A stretch of 64,000 bases of DNA from an uncultured Pseudomonadales bacterium (GTDB lineage Bacteria; Pseudomonadota; Gammaproteobacteria; Pseudomonadales; Azotimanducaceae). Under the pieces are notes generated by a model. That model did no database searches, was not told the origin of the DNA, and saw only the letters and a list, made by a program, of their open reading frames with translations. The stretch covers positions 124,001 to 188,000 of the forward strand of contig CALKBV010000011.1 of NCBI GenBank assembly GCA_937775265.1. Reading direction: 5' to 3'. Position 1 is the first letter of the stretch. Every line of letters begins with the position of its first letter. This document shows, one piece after another, positions 60,200-64,000 of this stretch. The translations under genes and the position numbers were made by a program.

Positions 60200-60251
60200 A
60201 AAGGGGATGGAGGAGATTACTCATATTAGTGTAATTCCCTCCATCCCCTTT
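60200..60251. terminator. Strong bidirectional terminator hairpin
   Basis: AAAGGGGATGGAGG at 60200-60213 pairs with CCTCCATCCCCTTT at 60238-60251 (14 bp), with a further inner GATTAC/GTAAT pairing. Located between the ends of convergent genes (F420-type oxidoreductase stop at 60190, RND permease stop at 60285), so it probably ends both transcripts. Confidence 0.82.
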
Positions 60252-60284
60252 AAAGAGTGACCCCGGACTTCAGTCACAATGTCC

Positions 60285-63200
60285 TCAGACTTCGACTTTA
60301 GATACCGGCGGCGGGGTGGGTTGTGCCAGTTTTGGTATTCGGCGAAACAGATTGCCTAGATCATCCAGGATCAGATATCCGGAGGGTACGACCAGCAAGG
60401 TCACCACCGTGGCAAACATGACCCCAAATGCGAGCGAAACTGCCATGGGGACAAGAAACTGGCCGCCGACACTCTTGTTGAACATCAATGGAGCAAGGCC
60501 GACGAACGTGGTGAGGGATGTCAGCACAATCGGGCGGCAACGTGAAACGGAAGCGTGCAGCACCGAGTCACGAATACTTTCGCCGATCGAACGACGATAA
60601 TTTACGCTATGGACCAGCACCAGGCTTGAGTTCACCACCACACCCGTTGCCGCAATAAAACCCAGGCCTGACATCATTGCCAGGCCGGACACAAAACCAA
60701 ATGTTTTCATGATCAGGTGCCCCCAGATTGCACCCATAAAGGCAAATGGGATTACGCTCATTATTATTAGCGGTTGTAGATAGGAGCGAAGTGGAATCGC
60801 AAGCAACGAGAAGATGACGAATAGCGCCATGGCGAAAAGTGGTACCAGGCTCGATAAGGTATCCGATTGCTCCGCCTGGGCACCTTCCATGCTGTAAGAT
60901 ACGCGTGGATACGGCGCCAGGATTTCCTGAATGGATCCCGCCCTGAGATTGGCCAATACCTCATTGGCCGTAACCTGCGTCCGGTCGACATCAGCGATCA
61001 CGTTCACAACTCGGCGGTTATCTGCGCGACGTATGGTGGAAAATCCTCTGCCAAGGTCTGCCTTTGCCACTGTCGCAAATGGAACTTCTGAGCCATCCGG
61101 TGTCCGGATTCTCATTGAGTCCAGGGACCCAAGAGAGCGCCTTTCCTTTTCCGTATAGCGCACCATCACGCGCACATCGTCCCGTCCGCGTTGAATCCTT
61201 TGCGCTTCTTCACCGTAGAAAGCCTGCCGAACCTGCAAAGCCAGACTGCCCAGCGTCAATCCGAGTGCTTCGCCGGAAGGGAGGATGGAAAGCTTCATCT
61301 CCTGTTTACCTGAGCGGAACGAATCTGTGATGTCGATCACACCTGGGTACTCACCGAGCTTGTGTCGTAGTTTCTCTGCGATAATCCTGAGCTCCTCAAC
61401 ATTGTCCCCTTCGAGTTGAATATCGATGGCATTACCGACAGTAATAAATGAATAACCGAACTTCAGTTCGACCGCCTCTGCAATGGAACCAGTCGACTGT
61501 CGCCACATGTCTGCAATCTTACGTGTCGACAATGCTCTTGTTTCTGAGGGTGTCAGTTGGAGAATAACTTCTCCTATATGACCTTTGGAGGTAAGGGCTG
61601 GACTGCTACTCGTGGTTGGTGGACCGTTGCCGGCTGAAGGGTGATCGCCTACTGCAGACAGAATTTGTCTGACAGGTGGAGCTTCGGCGTATTCAACGTT
61701 CAACCGTGATTTTAAGTTCTCTGCGGATTGCCCGATTTTCAGCACGGCATCGGCAGTGTTGAACGCGCTGGTGCCAAGGGGCATCGTCAGGCTGGCGATC
61801 ACCTGATCTGAGGAGAGCGGTGGAAAGAACGAAAAAGGCAGGCGACCACTCGCAACGATGCCAAAGGCAGATAAAAGTGCCGCAAATGCGAGGGCGACGG
61901 TAATGTACCGGGCCCTTAGAGCTACTTGTGCCGCAGCTCTAAACTGATTATCGATAAAACTTTCCAGTCCATCAGCGAAGAACCGCTGGAATCGCATAAT
62001 CCTTGTAGCAATCGGTTCAAAATACCCGGCCGCATGTATGGCAAACAAAACCGAAGCAACACCAACTGCAAGAGCGATATAGGATCGCAGATCCCAGGTA
62101 ATTGCGAGCAGCAATACTGCTACAAACGGTACGAGTATCAGGCCGATTTCACCCGCATTGGTACTGACCTTGCTGTGACCAAGGTGTGCTGGCAGCACCA
62201 GTTGCGATTCGATTAAGGAAAACATCAGACAACACATGACGGTTGTGGCGATCACACCCATGATTTGGCCCATGGTGCCAACGCCGAACAACAATGGCAT
62301 AAAGACCGCTACTGTCGTTAATACGCCGAACGTAACGGGAATGGTGACACGCTGGGCACCTTCAATGGCACCGGTGAGTTGGCTGACCCCTTCCTGATGC
62401 CGCGAGTGAATGCTTTCTCCGACGACGATGGCGTCATCTACCAAGACGCCTAGCACCAGGATTAAACCAAACAATGTAATAACGTTGATGGATAGGCCAA
62501 TGGCGTTGATCAGGAAGAATGCACCCATGAAAGCAACCGGCACACCAAGACTAACCCAGAACGCCAGTCGCGGACGAAGGAAAAGCGACAGGACAATTAG
62601 CACCATGAGAAACCCCTGGCGCCCGCTTTTTAGCAATATATCCAGACGATCTGTCAGTATTAGAGAACCGTCATTCCAGATAGTGAGGTCCACGCCCTCG
62701 GGTAGTCGATGCCGTACGTCTTTGATGTACTGCTTGGCGGCGCCGCTGATTGTCTCGAGATCCTGTTCGCCGATTCTCGCTACTCGAATCATCGCTGCCG
62801 GCTTGCCATTGAAACGCAGAGATTGATCGGTATCTGCGAATCCATCAATAACAGTTGCAACATCCTTTAGCAGAACTCTCGTACCGTCTGCGCGCCTGGT
62901 GACTGCAAGGTCCTCGAACTCATGCCCCCAATAGGCCTGACCTTTTGTACGCAAAAGGATTTCACCGGCATTGGTTTTGATAGACCCGCCGGGCAGGTCG
63001 AGTGAGCCTGAGCGAACCGCGCCTGCTACCTGGTCGAACGTAAGGTTGTATTTTCGAAGGGAAGCCTCTGATACTTCGATTGAAATTTCGTACGGACGGG
63101 TGTTGGCGACTGTGACCTGAGTAACATCTGGCAGTTGTGCTATGTCATCGCGCACCTGCTGGCCGAGTTGTTTCAATGTTCGCTCATCTTCAGGGCCGGT

Positions 63201-63626
63201 GATGGCGATATCGAGGACGTTCCTCACTGTCTCGACTAGATTGATGATCGGCTTCTCGGTTTCCTCGGGGAAGGTGTCGATAGCATCTACACGATTTTTT
63301 ACATCGTCGAGCGCCTTGGACTCATCAGCGCTCTCGTACAATTCAACAGATACAGAACACAGGCCTTCGTTAGCGTTGGATCGAATTTGTTTAACACCTT
63401 CAATACCTTCCAGAGCTTCTTCAATTCGGATACATACGCCATCTTCGACTTCTTCAGGTGCGGCACCAAGATACGGAACGCTGATGCTGATGACGGGAAT
63501 ACTAATATCCGGAAATGATTTTCTCGGCATGTTCGGCAGCGTCACTAGTCCAGCGAGAATGATCAATCCCATGAGAAGGTTTGCCGCGACGTGGTTGTTC
63601 GCGAACCACGCAATAATGGGTTTCAT
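60285..63626 (-). CDS. RND efflux permease (AcrB/HAE1-type)
   Basis: This 1113-residue, 12-helix transporter has two large periplasmic loops. The proton-relay acidic pair occurs in LVLGVLVDDAIVVGESI in the fourth helix. N-terminal FANNHVAANLLMGLIILAGL and the early PNMPRKSFPDISIPVISISV are typical of HAE1-family pumps. C-terminal helices (AMALFVIFSLLAIPLRSYLQ and VPMAVSLAFGVMFATVVTLL) complete the fold. It is longer than AcrB (about 1050). Drug, bile-salt or solvent extrusion is likely. Its ATG overlaps the adaptor stop (ATGA). Confidence 0.94.
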   Translation of the reverse strand: MKPIIAWFANNHVAANLLMGLIILAGLVTLPNMPRKSFPDISIPVISISVPYLGAAPEEVEDGVCIRIEEALEGIEGVKQIRSNANEGLCSVSVELYESADESKALDDVKNRVDAIDTFPEETEKPIINLVETVRNVLDIAITGPEDERTLKQLGQQVRDDIAQLPDVTQVTVANTRPYEISIEVSEASLRKYNLTFDQVAGAVRSGSLDLPGGSIKTNAGEILLRTKGQAYWGHEFEDLAVTRRADGTRVLLKDVATVIDGFADTDQSLRFNGKPAAMIRVARIGEQDLETISGAAKQYIKDVRHRLPEGVDLTIWNDGSLILTDRLDILLKSGRQGFLMVLIVLSLFLRPRLAFWVSLGVPVAFMGAFFLINAIGLSINVITLFGLILVLGVLVDDAIVVGESIHSRHQEGVSQLTGAIEGAQRVTIPVTFGVLTTVAVFMPLLFGVGTMGQIMGVIATTVMCCLMFSLIESQLVLPAHLGHSKVSTNAGEIGLILVPFVAVLLLAITWDLRSYIALAVGVASVLFAIHAAGYFEPIATRIMRFQRFFADGLESFIDNQFRAAAQVALRARYITVALAFAALLSAFGIVASGRLPFSFFPPLSSDQVIASLTMPLGTSAFNTADAVLKIGQSAENLKSRLNVEYAEAPPVRQILSAVGDHPSAGNGPPTTSSSPALTSKGHIGEVILQLTPSETRALSTRKIADMWRQSTGSIAEAVELKFGYSFITVGNAIDIQLEGDNVEELRIIAEKLRHKLGEYPGVIDITDSFRSGKQEMKLSILPSGEALGLTLGSLALQVRQAFYGEEAQRIQRGRDDVRVMVRYTEKERRSLGSLDSMRIRTPDGSEVPFATVAKADLGRGFSTIRRADNRRVVNVIADVDRTQVTANEVLANLRAGSIQEILAPYPRVSYSMEGAQAEQSDTLSSLVPLFAMALFVIFSLLAIPLRSYLQPLIIMSVIPFAFMGAIWGHLIMKTFGFVSGLAMMSGLGFIAATGVVVNSSLVLVHSVNYRRSIGESIRDSVLHASVSRCRPIVLTSLTTFVGLAPLMFNKSVGGQFLVPMAVSLAFGVMFATVVTLLVVPSGYLILDDLGNLFRRIPKLAQPTPPPVSKVEV

Positions 63627-64000
63627 GAGGACAACACGCCTGTTTCTGTCACGGGTTCTACCAACATCCCCTCAACTGCGTTGCTAATCGTCGACAGGCA
63701 TATAGTCTCGCCAGATTTGAAACCGCTCGTGATGTAAACGTCTTCTTCCACTGTACGCAGGATATTCACATCTCTAAACTGCAGCCTGTACTCGCTGCTT
63801 AGAACATAAATCTGTTCATTGGCCTGCAGAGCTGATCTGGGCATTATGTAAACGTTGTCCACGGTGTTGCCTATAATTTCAGCTTCAACAAACAAACCAA
63901 TGGCCAGTGGCGGTCGGTTCCCTGAACGTTCATAGGGTGCCTCAACCTGCGCGACTACGTTGATCATGCGGGTTTTGGGATCGAGTTCTCCCTCTGTCCG
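63623..64000 (-). CDS. RND efflux periplasmic adaptor (partial, N-terminus beyond right edge)
   Basis: The last 125 or so residues are visible: GELDPKTRMINVVAQVEAPY, the beta-barrel domain strand typical of membrane-fusion proteins; GLFVEAEIIGNTVDNVYIMP; and LQANEQIYVLSSEYRLQFRD, which are the barrel and membrane-proximal domains. The open frame runs off the right edge without a start. The gene overlaps the permease by ATGA and so is translated with it. The missing part should hold the signal peptide, lipoyl and hairpin domains. Confidence 0.9.
   Translation of the reverse strand, partial: RTEGELDPKTRMINVVAQVEAPYERSGNRPPLAIGLFVEAEIIGNTVDNVYIMPRSALQANEQIYVLSSEYRLQFRDVNILRTVEEDVYITSGFKSGETICLSTISNAVEGMLVEPVTETGVLSS

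Noticed and set aside
1-64000. TGA decoded as Trp (alternative code)
   Set aside because: Trp is encoded by TGG throughout and TGA ends many well-defined genes; only two sites fit readthrough.
1-64000. tRNA, rRNA or CRISPR arrays
   Set aside because: No cloverleaf-like pattern, rRNA-like stretch or regularly spaced repeats was found on either strand.

Overview
The window looks like chromosomal DNA of a heterotrophic, probably marine, gammaproteobacterium. This rests on protein flavour (SlyD, RND efflux with a periplasmic adaptor, Lol-like ABC genes, many MFS carriers, acyl-CoA ligases, thiolase-like proteins, F420-type oxidoreductases), roughly balanced base composition and dense gene packing. 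The exact lineage cannot be fixed from the sequence. No rRNA, tRNA, CRISPR array, prophage or intact insertion sequence was found.

Layout. 1-9 kb: a GMC oxidoreductase (cut by the left edge) coupled to an F420-type oxidoreductase and a MORN-repeat protein, then small redox/metabolic genes (rhodanese, VOC, a PRISE-like reductase, MFS, DCC thiol protein, EthD, MAPEG). 9-14.4 kb: a decayed stretch with a frameshifted membrane gene, a thiolase fragment, a TetR C-terminal fragment and two kinds of dispersed short repeats, plus an intact pair (a many-pass membrane protein and a ferritin-like 'metal-dependent hydrolase'). 14.4-20.4 kb: one minus-strand operon TetR - LolA-like chaperone - two FtsX-type permeases (the second frameshifted) - LolD-like ATPase - outer-membrane barrel, with a palindromic operator ahead of it. 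20.4-38.4 kb: acyl-CoA and redox genes (thiolase, quinone oxidoreductase, GFA, RraA, thioesterase, acyl-CoA ligase, F420-type nitroreductase, Rieske oxygenase) with two selenoprotein genes hidden by in-frame TGA codons. 38.5-46.3 kb: a complete 2-oxo acid (acetoin/pyruvate-type) dehydrogenase operon E1alpha-E1beta-AcoX-like-E2-E3 followed by an acyl-CoA ligase. 46.3-60.2 kb: more catabolic genes (aldo/keto reductase, dienelactone hydrolase, SDR, MhpD-like, TauD, thiolase-like plus OB-fold partner, a broken enoyl-CoA hydratase, epoxide hydrolase-like, CMD, SlyD). 60.2-64 kb: an RND efflux pump, with its adaptor cut by the right edge.

How the genes fit together. Most genes suit uptake, CoA activation, ring or side-chain oxidation and beta-oxidation-like cleavage of cyclic or branched organic acids (steroid/terpenoid/aromatic-like), feeding acyl-CoA into central metabolism. 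This is inferred from family membership only. The most notable observations are: (i) an ArsC-family selenoprotein (26189-26530) and (ii) a long AhpD-like selenoprotein (30412-31632), each with a UxxC or CxxU motif and a hairpin at the right distance after the UGA; (iii) an E1alpha subunit with a histone-H1-like Lys/Ala tail built from three 54-bp repeats; (iv) an E2 with two peripheral-subunit-binding domains; and (v) the TetR-controlled Lol-like export operon with its own outer-membrane barrel.
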